Below the pieces are notes generated by a model. That model saw only the letters and a program-made list of their open reading frames with translations. It did not search any database and was not told the origin of the DNA. The position numbers and the translations under genes are program-made. From Sphingobacteriales bacterium (GTDB taxonomy: Bacteria > Bacteroidota > Bacteroidia > Chitinophagales > Chitinophagaceae), in the NCBI GenBank assembly GCA_016185185.1, contig JACPOD010000013.1, positions 34,868 through 98,867 of the forward strand: a stretch of DNA of 64,000 nt, in the 5' to 3' direction. Position 1 is the first letter of the stretch. Every line of letters starts with the position of its first letter. This document shows, piece by piece, positions 18,801-26,295 of the stretch.

Positions 18801-19206
18801 AACCGTACGGAATAATAAAATTACTTACAACGGGAATCTCGCTACTATAGAAGGTCAGTTCATCCGGCCAATAATGATGCGGGGTAATTTAAAAAATACC
18901 GTTGTTGAGAAAAATGAAATTACTTTAAATGGCAGTAACCTGCAACCAGGGAACCCTGCAAATCTTTTACCGGTGTGCCCTGCTATTACTTTATATACTG
19001 AGAATGGTAATGCTGCGTTTTTACAACCGGGTTCTGTTATTAATGTCCTTAATAATAAAGTGTCCGGGTTCAAACATTCCTTTATTGCATTTGACCCTGG
19101 CACAGGTAATGATGCTTACACAGGATTTGGAAATATTCCTGCCGGTGTTACAGTAAACGTTAACAACAATAGTTTTACAGTCGATTCATGTACCAAATGT
19201 TTGTAA
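15886..19206 (+). CDS. Giant secreted beta-helix surface protein, N-terminal part (frameshifted)
   Basis: The ATG at 15886 gives a clean signal peptide (MRKAILLSLLVFSSAVSFTQ); the track's 15691 start is upstream of it and implausible. Three modules of roughly 300-400 aa follow. Each begins YYVND-STTGD-FT and carries the IYVDAGTYxxQVTIxKGLTIIGAG entry of a right-handed parallel beta-helix, then many NNxF/NNxI coil turns. The frame ends at 19206 (VDSCTKCL-stop). A fourth module start (KFYVNDALQTGDVFTTAVGNDANSG) continues in the +1 frame from about 19208. This ORF lacks a sorting signal and the next lacks a signal peptide, so together they look like one gene of about 2,450 codons broken by a frameshift. 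Confidence 0.8.
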   Translation: MRKAILLSLLVFSSAVSFTQTSYYVNDNSSTGDVFTSGTGSNSNSGTVSAPFATLQYAITQSSAGDIIYVDAGTYTGQVTIDKGLTIIGAGQSLTFITNTSQLVAPPGPFAEYALIQTTQGIGDVNIRDITATNGTIGDGHTIMIQSGGSVKNCRLLNGGQGIFFRIPDATVKTCLSENNTIEPTGIGINCQGSGLTATIKNNTISKASSFYSGIFAGLDFGPLPKLTIQNNIINNYFGDGMLVASFNGTYTSNSITGTGTFAINRNGNGGNTPIATCNWFGSSNAGTVASKISGTVLYSPFLTSGTDNSSDLGFQPAAACGTGNTYYVNDNSTTGDVFTNTAGNDANAGTATAPFATIQYAVNIAAANDIIYVDAGTYTEQVTITKGLTIIGAGQNATSILKPAVTVAPPGSFPEQGVIQTAQNIGDVNIKDVSVTGDYNVGVTPIIIQSSGSVRNCKLQSGNQGLFVRIDAAINPGAKTFSIEGNTIQAEYIAVNVEGTSLHAILSNNTLAASNAGFSVGIFAGMDFGILNRITATNNLFSNYLSSGIWVNANNASITQNAFVGTGASAINRTGGANVTANCNWYGTANASSIVNKVNTGVNYYPWYIDGTDASSQAGFQHYGELCGAGSNVYYVNDGSTTGDLFTTTIGNDANAGTSPASPLATVNAALTLASPGAAIYVDAGTYSQNITIGKQVQIIGTNYNVSPNSASDPLLLNPVRNAESIIDASTWTIGADGISMTGLTFTPTGNAVILNNAAFGSITINRNRVRINSIFPAFFFLGSGTGTSVSGNVNWGLTISENRFEKEDASSGNSIRVNRFGSVNIYNNSFVVTGSTVRTQNSLAIGNNGVVPYLFINNNTFDRAATAINTNSLGYTTVNNNKFINTSTAFLGNNLFAESSDVSFLNNTLDGSAGIFPFVQYTRQAGDATGASSSFTAEGNTITGTAVAGTTTLLGSMNLIFANSVLNQSLTVRNNKITYNGNLATIEGQFIRPIMMRGNLKNTVVEKNEITLNGSNLQPGNPANLLPVCPAITLYTENGNAAFLQPGSVINVLNNKVSGFKHSFIAFDPGTGNDAYTGFGNIPAGVTVNVNNNSFTVDSCTKCL

Positions 19207-19255
19207 CGGAAGGCAGAATAAATTTTATGTAAACGATGCATTACAAACAGGTGAT

Positions 19256-22200
19256 GTGTTTACAACGGCAGTTGGTAATGATGCTAATAGTGGTGTACCA
19301 TCAGCACCATTATTAACTCTTACAGCTGCATACAATAAGGCACAGGCTGGTGATACCATTTATGTGGATGCAGGATTCTACCAAACTAGTATTGATATTA
19401 CACTCAACAAATCAATTACAATTCTCGGTACCAATTATCAAATCAGTCCTAAAGATCCTTCCAATTCATTACAGTTAAACTCTGCGAGGCTTCCTGAATC
19501 TATTGTGGTAAATCACAGTTTTATTATTGCAGCAAATGATATTCGTATCAAAGGTTTTTATTTTGATCCAGCAAGTAAAACTCAGATTCAACAAACGGTA
19601 ACAACGAATGATTTTGACAATATTGAAATTGAGAAGAACGTATTTTCCATCGTATCAAATATTACAAGTATCAACATCACAGGCAAACAGATAACCCCAT
19701 TGGTAACAGTTAATTATTCAATCAATGACAATCGGTTTGTAAAAGAATTTGGAACAGGTGGTACCACTATTTCAATAAATGCGATTGATGCGGTGCAGAT
19801 CAATAATAATGTGTTTACAACCAATAATCTTTATTTTAATAATGCAAGGATTCAAACAGGTATTGTTGTTGGTGGGTTAACCGGAGATATAGTTATCTCC
19901 AATAACAGTGCCTACCAACAAAACTTTTTCATTAACGGCATATCAGCGAAAAAAACAACTATTTCGTTTAATAGTGCGGATGAATGTAACAGATTTGCTT
20001 TTTCCAGTAGCGGAAATGTGAATCCGAACGAGCTGGAAATTACAGATAATATTATAACCAATCCAAGAAGTACCGGTGGCCCTGTAATTAGTTATGTAAG
20101 GAGTAATGGAATAAATTTAAGCTCTCCCAATATTGCTCGTATCGAACGAAATACTATTACACTGAATGCAACAGGTTTAACTAATGTAGCTCAGGCTTTA
20201 ATTGCTCCAACACTCGACGCAGCTTCTGCTAATACACAAGTATTCATCAGAAATAATAAATTGTCCATTACCGGCGACTTTAGTTCTCTTAGTTCACCAT
20301 CTGCTTATGTTTCCGCTATACGCTACTTAACAAACAGCAGATATACATTAGTTGAAAGAAATGAAATGGAGTTCAGTGCTACTAACTATGGAGCTTCAAA
20401 CAAGTTTGGTATTGGTATCCTGCACTCAGGCCTGCAACCGGATGCAAGTTTTAATTTCCTCAATAATAAATTTTCAGGTTTCCCCACTTCAATAGGGATC
20501 CAAAACCAGGCAACCGGTAACTATGGTGAACTACCCATTGGCCTTACCTTCAGCATTAATAACAATAGTTTTACCAGTGATGGTATGAGTATTAATAATG
20601 GTGTATCAGGACAATCAGCCCTGGCCAATTGTAACTGGTACGGCTCAGCTTCGGCACAAAACTTTATCAATAAACTTTCCTTATCAACTGTAGATATTGT
20701 TCCATGGTTAACAAATGGTACAGATAATGATGTGGCTACAGGATTCCAACCAGTGCCTGGTTCATGCGATGGTTATCCAACATTAATAGTATTGGATAGC
20801 TACACCAATGTAAACTGTAATGGTGCGGCAAGCGGAACAATTAACATTACCACCTCCTATGGTAAAGCACCATTCACTTATACATGGACAAAAGACGGTG
20901 ATGCCAATTTTGTTTCGCATGAGGAAGACCCAACCGGGCTTACGGCAGGTGTGTATCATTTAACCATTGTGGATGGTAATGGATCCAACATTTATATAAC
21001 AGATCCGGAAGCAGATGGCCCCGGAACAATTGATGTTACCATTACCGAACCATCATTACTTACCGCATCAGCAACCGGAACAAATAATCTCTGCAATGGA
21101 AATACAGCAGGTACAGCAACAGTAACCCCTGCAGGAATATATTCAGTAACGGTTACCGATGCAAATGGATGTACAGCTTCATCATCTTATGAAGTAACAC
21201 AACCTTCATTATTAACAGCCAATGCAAGCGGTTCTGATGTAAGTTGTTTTGGAGGAAGTAATGGAACAGCCACTGTACTTGCCGGTGGAGGAATAACAGT
21301 GTACAGTTATTTATGGAGCAATGGGGCAACCACTTCATCCATCAGTAATTTATCAGCAGGAATATATTCAGTAACGGTTACCGATGCGAATGGATGTACA
21401 GCTTCATCATCGTATGAGGTAACCGAACCTGCACAACTGACCGCTTCAGCCGGTGGAACAAATGTGAGTTGCTTTAACAACAGCAATGGAACTGCATCAG
21501 TAAATGCAGTTGGTGGTACGGCTCCTTATTCTTATTCATGGAGCAATGGAAGCAGTTCGCAAAACATCAGCAACCTTGCAGCAGGTGTATATACAGTTAC
21601 CGTTAAAGATGCCAATGGTTGTATGGCAACTTCATCTTACGAAGTAACACAACCAGCTTTACCACTTACTGCCAATGCCAGCGGAACAAATGTGAGTTGT
21701 TTTAATGGAACCAATGGTACGGCTTCCGTAACTGTAACCGGCGGAACTGTTCCTTATACATATTCATGGAGCAATGGAAGCAGTTCGCAAAACATCAGCA
21801 ATCTTGCAGCCGGAACTTATACTGTAACTGTTACAGATGCTAATGGTTGTACTGCCACATCAAATACAAGCATTACACAACCATCTGCCATTGTCATTAC
21901 AATTGGAACTATTACCAATACCTGTTCCGGGGCAGGCAACGGTTCTATATCTTCCAGTGCAACCGGCGGTACCGGCATACTTACTTACAACTGGACAGGG
22001 CCAAATGGATTTTCCAAAGCCAGTAAAAACATCAGTAACCTTGTGGCCGGTGTTTATAAGTTAACTGTAACAGATGCAAATAACTGTACAGTTACAGCAC
22101 AGGCAACAGTAAATGCTTTGCCTGCAATTACTGCCTCATCTGTTGTGACCGATATTACCTGTTACAATACTTCTACCGGTGCCATCAATCTTACACCGGG

Positions 22201-23251
22201 CGGTGGTACAGGTGTATTTAGTTTTAGCTGGACAGGTCCTAATGGATTTAAAGCATCCACTGAAGATATTAGCAATGTAAAAGCCGGTGCCTACTCTGTT
22301 ACTATTACCGATGCGGCTGGATGTACCGCTGTGTATTCATATCCTGTTGGCACACCTTCAGCCGCAGTAAGTTTAAGTGTGCAGAAAACCGATGCTGTTT
22401 GCAGTAGCGGTGGTTCACTCACTATAACAGGCAATGGCGGCCGTACGCCTTACACGTACAGTATTAACGGTACGGTGTTCCAGTCGTCCAATGTATTCAG
22501 CAATCTGGCAGCCGGAACTTATAATGCCATCACGATAAAAGATAACAGTGGATGTACCGTAGTAGCTGCAGTTATTACCATTGTTAACAGCGACAGTTAT
22601 GAAATTTACAGCAACGAAAAACAAAATGTAAGTAACCTCAATACTACTATTGCCTTTAACCAGGCAATAGCCGCAAGGATTTCTCCCACTGCTACTGATA
22701 AAGACTGGTATAATATTAAAACCGGTGCAGTGCCGGGAACTGTAACGGTGTCACTAACACATCCGTCTGTAGCCTATACATTCGGCCTGTATGATAATAA
22801 GGGTAAAATTGTTGGAGTAAGTTCGTCCACTGCCACTACTAAAACATACAACGCACTTTTACCGAACGCTGTTTATTCAATACAAATAAGCGGTACTGTT
22901 GCTTCAGCAAGCTGTTATACATTGTTGGTTACTTCTACCGCTGTGCCGGTAGCTGCAAGAGTAATGAGTCAAAATCTGCAGCCGGTAATCACTACTGATA
23001 AACTGGCGGCAATGGTATATCCCAATCCGCACCATGGTTCATTTGGAATAAGAATTGAAGCATCGCAAAGCGGAACAGCAACAGTGGAAATAATCAATAT
23101 TACTGGTCAGCGTATTGAATTAAGAAAAGTAGCAATTATAAAAGGAAGTAATAATGTAGTTCGCTTTAGTAATATGCGCCAGTCTGCTTTAATTTATAAA
23201 GTAACAATGGGCGATGAAGTGAAAACAGGAAAGATAATAAGTGCAAATTAA
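19256..23251 (+). CDS. Giant surface protein, C-terminal part: beta-helix, SprB repeats and T9SS sorting domain
   Basis: 1331 aa from a GTG, but similarity to the upstream modules starts about 16 codons earlier and the frame is open from 19157, so this start is probably not real. A beta-helix module (about 1-500) is followed by seven or so SprB-type repeats of about 75 aa (VSCFNxSNGTASVxxxGGTxPYTYSWSNGSSSQNISNLAAGTYTVTVxDANGCTA). After that comes a Reprolysin-like/pre-peptidase C-terminal-type segment (YEIYSNEKQNV ...). The last 80 residues (VYPNPHHGSFGIRIE ... GKIISAN) are a type A T9SS sorting signal. Such proteins are exported by T9SS to the cell surface, often as adhesins. Confidence 0.8.
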   Translation: MFTTAVGNDANSGVPSAPLLTLTAAYNKAQAGDTIYVDAGFYQTSIDITLNKSITILGTNYQISPKDPSNSLQLNSARLPESIVVNHSFIIAANDIRIKGFYFDPASKTQIQQTVTTNDFDNIEIEKNVFSIVSNITSINITGKQITPLVTVNYSINDNRFVKEFGTGGTTISINAIDAVQINNNVFTTNNLYFNNARIQTGIVVGGLTGDIVISNNSAYQQNFFINGISAKKTTISFNSADECNRFAFSSSGNVNPNELEITDNIITNPRSTGGPVISYVRSNGINLSSPNIARIERNTITLNATGLTNVAQALIAPTLDAASANTQVFIRNNKLSITGDFSSLSSPSAYVSAIRYLTNSRYTLVERNEMEFSATNYGASNKFGIGILHSGLQPDASFNFLNNKFSGFPTSIGIQNQATGNYGELPIGLTFSINNNSFTSDGMSINNGVSGQSALANCNWYGSASAQNFINKLSLSTVDIVPWLTNGTDNDVATGFQPVPGSCDGYPTLIVLDSYTNVNCNGAASGTINITTSYGKAPFTYTWTKDGDANFVSHEEDPTGLTAGVYHLTIVDGNGSNIYITDPEADGPGTIDVTITEPSLLTASATGTNNLCNGNTAGTATVTPAGIYSVTVTDANGCTASSSYEVTQPSLLTANASGSDVSCFGGSNGTATVLAGGGITVYSYLWSNGATTSSISNLSAGIYSVTVTDANGCTASSSYEVTEPAQLTASAGGTNVSCFNNSNGTASVNAVGGTAPYSYSWSNGSSSQNISNLAAGVYTVTVKDANGCMATSSYEVTQPALPLTANASGTNVSCFNGTNGTASVTVTGGTVPYTYSWSNGSSSQNISNLAAGTYTVTVTDANGCTATSNTSITQPSAIVITIGTITNTCSGAGNGSISSSATGGTGILTYNWTGPNGFSKASKNISNLVAGVYKLTVTDANNCTVTAQATVNALPAITASSVVTDITCYNTSTGAINLTPGGGTGVFSFSWTGPNGFKASTEDISNVKAGAYSVTITDAAGCTAVYSYPVGTPSAAVSLSVQKTDAVCSSGGSLTITGNGGRTPYTYSINGTVFQSSNVFSNLAAGTYNAITIKDNSGCTVVAAVITIVNSDSYEIYSNEKQNVSNLNTTIAFNQAIAARISPTATDKDWYNIKTGAVPGTVTVSLTHPSVAYTFGLYDNKGKIVGVSSSTATTKTYNALLPNAVYSIQISGTVASASCYTLLVTSTAVPVAARVMSQNLQPVITTDKLAAMVYPNPHHGSFGIRIEASQSGTATVEIINITGQRIELRKVAIIKGSNNVVRFSNMRQSALIYKVTMGDEVKTGKIISAN
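21133..21429 (+). repeat. Near-identical SprB repeat DNA
   Basis: GGAATATATTCAGTAACGGT and the next 50 nt at 21131-21203 recur almost unchanged at 21359-21429. The first repeat lacks the PYTYSWSNG segment seen in all others, consistent with recombination between copies. Confidence 0.65.
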
Positions 23252-23274
23252 TAACCATTAACTATCCTCTATGC

Positions 23275-23308
23275 AAAAGGCGCAGTTTAATTACTGTGCC
23301 TTTTTTTT
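23275..23308 (+). terminator. Terminator between the surface protein gene and rlmN
   Basis: AAAAGGCGCAGT / ACTGTGCCTTTT is a 12-bp stem with one G-T pair and a 6-nt loop, followed by T residues. It lies in a convergent gap and can serve both strands. Confidence 0.8.
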
Positions 23309-23322
23309 GAAAGTATCAGGTA

Positions 23323-24378
23323 TTAGTGGATGCCTTCTTTATTCGCCAACTGCCCGCATGCAGCATCAATATCTTTACCACGGCTGCGGCGAAGCCTTGC
23401 ATTTACCCGGTTCTTTTCCAAATGTTTCATAAACGCATCAACAGTTTCCTCATCGGGCTTGGTAAATCTTGCCCGGTCAATGGGATTGTATTCAATGATG
23501 TTTATTAAATCGGCCGGTACCTGGCGATAAATTTTTATTAGTTCATCGGCGTCTTTAATGGAGTCGTTAAAATCTTTAAAGAGGATGTATTCAAAAGTGA
23601 TTTCGTTTTCTGTTTGTTTGTAAAAATAATTCAGTGCCTCAATCAGCGATTTAATATCGTTGGAATCATTAATAGGCATTATCTCATGCCGTTTGGCATC
23701 ATTAGCAGCATGCAATGATAAAGCCAGTTTAAATCTTACTTTATCATCGCCTAATTGTTTTATTTGTTTGGCAACACCGGCAGTGGAAACGGTAATTCTT
23801 TTGGCACTCATCCCCAATCCTTCCGGCGAAGTAATTTTTTCAATGGCTTTTAAAACATTTTTATAATTAAGCAAAGGTTCACCCATCCCCATAAAAACGA
23901 TGTTGGTTAATTTCTTTCCATACACTCTTTCGCATTGCTGGTTTACCAATACTACCTGGTCGTATATTTCATCAAACTCAAGGTTACGTTTACGGTCCAT
24001 GTAACCTGTGGCGCAAAACTTACAACTTAAAGAACATCCAATTTGAGAAGAAACACAAACCGTTTTTCTTTCTTCGGTGGGAATTAACACCCCTTCCACC
24101 AAATGACCATCAAAAGTTTTAAATCTGGACTTTACAGTTCCATCCGCTGAGTATTGTGTGGCATCTACTTTTAAGGAAGGAAAAGAAAATTCGTCCGCCA
24201 GTTTGCCTCGCAGTTCTTTGCTCAGGTTGGTCATATCTTCAAGACTCAGCGCATGTTTTTGCCACAGCCATTCATACACTTGTTTGCTACGGAATTTTTT
24301 TTCTCCAATACTTTCAAAGTATTGTTCCAGTTCCCCAAGGGTCAACTCACGGATATTTTTCTTTTCTGTTTTTAACAT
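23323..24378 (-). CDS. rlmN: 23S rRNA (adenine(2503)-C(2))-methyltransferase
   Basis: 351 aa radical-SAM enzyme. The cluster motif CSLSCKFCATG follows IGCS. MGMGEPLLN and the SAM-binding segments (ITVSTAGV, LALSLHAAND, EYILFKDFNDS) are in place. The resolving cysteine in DIDAACGQL near the C-terminus is present, as needed for the methyl-Cys mechanism. It methylates A2503 of 23S rRNA and A37 of some tRNAs. A TATCTTTG -7 element ends only 4 nt before the ATG, so the transcript is probably leaderless. Confidence 0.97.
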   Translation of the reverse strand: MLKTEKKNIRELTLGELEQYFESIGEKKFRSKQVYEWLWQKHALSLEDMTNLSKELRGKLADEFSFPSLKVDATQYSADGTVKSRFKTFDGHLVEGVLIPTEERKTVCVSSQIGCSLSCKFCATGYMDRKRNLEFDEIYDQVVLVNQQCERVYGKKLTNIVFMGMGEPLLNYKNVLKAIEKITSPEGLGMSAKRITVSTAGVAKQIKQLGDDKVRFKLALSLHAANDAKRHEIMPINDSNDIKSLIEALNYFYKQTENEITFEYILFKDFNDSIKDADELIKIYRQVPADLINIIEYNPIDRARFTKPDEETVDAFMKHLEKNRVNARLRRSRGKDIDAACGQLANKEGIH

Positions 24379-24382
24379 GCCG

Positions 24383-24390
24383 CAAAGATA
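24383..24390 (-). promoter_or_regulatory. -7 element of rlmN, 4 nt from the ATG
   Basis: TATCTTTG on the minus strand followed by CGGC and then ATG. With a start 5-8 nt after the element, transcription would begin at or inside the start codon. No good -33 element was seen. Confidence 0.45.
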
Positions 24391-24395
24391 AGTTA

Positions 24396-24426
24396 TTGCG
24401 CCAATGCGGCTTAATAGTTAACTTTG
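24396..24426 (+). promoter_or_regulatory. Promoter of the second toxin-antitoxin pair
   Basis: TTG at 24396-24398, 20-nt spacer, TAACTTTG at 24419-24426, fitting the Bacteroidota consensus. It lies 17 nt before the antitoxin ATG and overlaps the divergent rlmN upstream region. Confidence 0.55.
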
Positions 24427-24443
24427 GTGCTTAAGTAATTTGT

Positions 24444-24650
24444 ATGAAATTATTATTAGATGTACGGGACGATAAAGCCACTCATTTAATGGAGGTGCTG
24501 AAGGGGTTGCGTTTTGTCAAAACAAAACAAATAAGCCCCGCTAAAGCAAAACTTTTGCTTGAACTGAAAGAAGCTGTGGACGAAATAAATCTTATTAAAA
24601 AAGGGAAAAAGAAAGCAGGAAATGCTGAAGCTTTTGTGAATGGGTTATGA
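24444..24650 (+). CDS. Antitoxin-like small protein of second RelE-type pair
   Basis: 68 aa: MKLLLDVRDDKATHLMEVLKGLRFVKTKQISPAKAKLLLELKEAVDEINLIKKGKK. The beginning is like small Bacteroidota antitoxin-type proteins placed before RelE-like toxins (KA-FMEvLksL-Fvk), and the tail is lysine-rich. The function is inferred from its partner: its end overlaps the next ORF by 11 nt. It has its own promoter. Confidence 0.6.
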   Translation: MKLLLDVRDDKATHLMEVLKGLRFVKTKQISPAKAKLLLELKEAVDEINLIKKGKKKAGNAEAFVNGL

Positions 24651-24969
24651 GGTTAAAACAATATCGGTTTTTGAGAAACAGGCTGCAAGACTGGCCCGAA
24701 AATATCCTTCATTTAAGAAAGAGTTACTTCAGTTAATTCAATCCTTAAAGCAAAACCCCGAACAGGGAATATCACTTGGTAAGCATTGTTATAAAATAAG
24801 AATGGCCATTGCTTCCAAAGGGAAAGGTAAGTCAGGTGGTACCAGGGTTATCACAAATATTGTAATCAGCAATAAAATCGTTTATTTACTTTCAGTTTTT
24901 GATAAATCAGAAAAAGATAACATCACCAACACAGAATTATACAGTCTTTTGAAATATATTATTGAATAA
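24640..24969 (+). CDS. Type II toxin, RelE/HigB-like
   Basis: 109 aa. The pattern is FEKQAARLARKYPSFKKELLQLIQSLKQNPEQGISLGKHCYKIRMAIASKGKGKSGGTRVITNIVISNKIVYLLSVFDKSEKDNITNTEL. The GKSGGTRVI loop and YLLSVFDKSEK strand are typical of the RelE-like toxins that act on translating ribosomes. It starts inside the end of the antitoxin gene (11-nt overlap) and ends one nucleotide before the thiolase ATG (stop TAA at 24967-24969, ATG at 24971), so read-through into the thiolase is likely. Confidence 0.8.
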   Translation: MGYEVKTISVFEKQAARLARKYPSFKKELLQLIQSLKQNPEQGISLGKHCYKIRMAIASKGKGKSGGTRVITNIVISNKIVYLLSVFDKSEKDNITNTELYSLLKYIIE

Positions 24970-24970
24970 G

Positions 24971-26167
24971 ATGAAAACAGTTTATATAATAGATGCTGTA
25001 CGTACACCCATTGGCCGTTATGGCGGTGCATTAAGTACGGTACGTCCCGATGATATGCTGGCACATGTAATAAAAGCCCTGGTACAAAGAAATACCTCTA
25101 TTGATGTAAATGCCATTGAAGATGTAATTGCCGGTGATGCCAACCAGAGTGGTGAAGACAACCGTAACGTGGCAAGGATGGCGGCATTACTTGCAGGGTT
25201 ACCTGTTACCGTTGCGGGAAATACAGTAAACCGTTTATGTGCAAGCGGCTTACAAGCGATAATGGATGCGGCAAGGGCGATCATGTGTAACGAAGGTGAA
25301 ATTTATATTGCCGGTGGTGTGGAGAGCATGACAAGGGCGCCGTTTGTTGTACCAAAAGCAACAGCAGCATTTCAACGCACCAATGAACTTTTTGATACTA
25401 CTATTGGCTGGAGGTTAATCAATAACAAACTTTCAGAAAAATATCATCCTTATTCCATGGGTGAAACAGCTGAGAACGTAGCAAAGCAATGGAAGATAAG
25501 CAGGGAAGAGCAGGATATCTTTGCTTTATCATCACAACAAAAATATTTTGCCGCATTGCATGCCGGTAAATGGAAAGATGAAATTGTGCCGATAGAAATT
25601 ACTCCGAATAAAGAGGAACAGGTTATTTTCTCCATAGATGAACATCCACGTCAAACATCATTAGAAAAATTAGCAGGGTTAAAACCTGCCTTCGCCAAAG
25701 AGGGTACTGTTACAGCCGGTAATTCTTCCGGCATCAATGATGGCGCAGCTGCTATTTTGCTTGCAAGCGAAGAAGCTGTTAAGAAATATAATTTAAAACC
25801 CATAGCTAAAATTATTTCGATGGCTGTTGCCGGTGTTGATCCTTCCATCATGGGCATTGGTCCGGTACCAGCTTCGCAAAAAGCATTAAAACGTGCCGGT
25901 CTTACAACGAATGATTTGGATTTGATTGAACTCAACGAAGCATTTGCATCCCAGTCACTCGCCTGCATAAGGGACTTGGGTTTGGATATAAGTAAAGTAA
26001 ATGTAAACGGTGGTTCAATTGCCATTGGTCACCCCCTTGGTTGCAGCGGGGTTAGAATTTCCACTACATTTCTTCATGAAATGAAAAGACGAAAAGCTAA
26101 ATATGGATTAGCTACAATGTGTGTAGGAGTTGGGCAGGGGGCTGCGGTGATTTATGAGGGGATGTAA
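24971..26167 (+). CDS. Thiolase, 3-oxoadipyl-CoA thiolase-like
   Basis: 398 aa from the ATG at 24971 (the track TTG is three codons earlier). The thiolase catalytic residues are present: nucleophile in NRLCASGLQA near 90, His in IAIGHPLGCSGVR near 350, Cys in MCVGVGQGAA near 380. Long stretches match what I recall of PaaJ/PcaF (VRTPIGRYGGALS, GEDNRNVARMAALLAGLP, FDTTIGWR), which suggests beta-ketoadipyl-CoA cleavage to acetyl-CoA and succinyl-CoA. The other phenylacetate or protocatechuate genes are not nearby, so a general acetyl-CoA acyltransferase role remains possible. Confidence 0.88.
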   Translation: MKTVYIIDAVRTPIGRYGGALSTVRPDDMLAHVIKALVQRNTSIDVNAIEDVIAGDANQSGEDNRNVARMAALLAGLPVTVAGNTVNRLCASGLQAIMDAARAIMCNEGEIYIAGGVESMTRAPFVVPKATAAFQRTNELFDTTIGWRLINNKLSEKYHPYSMGETAENVAKQWKISREEQDIFALSSQQKYFAALHAGKWKDEIVPIEITPNKEEQVIFSIDEHPRQTSLEKLAGLKPAFAKEGTVTAGNSSGINDGAAAILLASEEAVKKYNLKPIAKIISMAVAGVDPSIMGIGPVPASQKALKRAGLTTNDLDLIELNEAFASQSLACIRDLGLDISKVNVNGGSIAIGHPLGCSGVRISTTFLHEMKRRKAKYGLATMCVGVGQGAAVIYEGM

Positions 26168-26257
26168 AAATAATTTATAGTAATTTAATATACTTGCTTG
26201 CAGAAGTATTAAGCAGATGTGGTAGCTGCAAAAGTTTGGTAAAGTACAAAAGCACCG

Positions 26258-26295
26258 TCCCTTCCCTTCAGGGGAAGGGAAAGAGGGTTGGGGTT
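26258..26295. repeat. Palindromic G/C-run element between thiolase and hisS
   Basis: TCCCTTCCC-TTCAG-GGGAAGGGA hairpin then AAGAGGGTTGGGGTT. It is a family A half-element at the 3' end of hisS, ending just before that gene's stop codon. Confidence 0.65.

Noticed and set aside
21040-22600. CRISPR-like periodic repeat
   Set aside because: The period is about 225 nt, in frame, and encodes SprB repeats; there are no short direct repeats with unique spacers.
26258-26295. Terminator after the thiolase gene
   Set aside because: It has a strong stem but no T tract, and its sequence belongs to the dispersed palindromic family.
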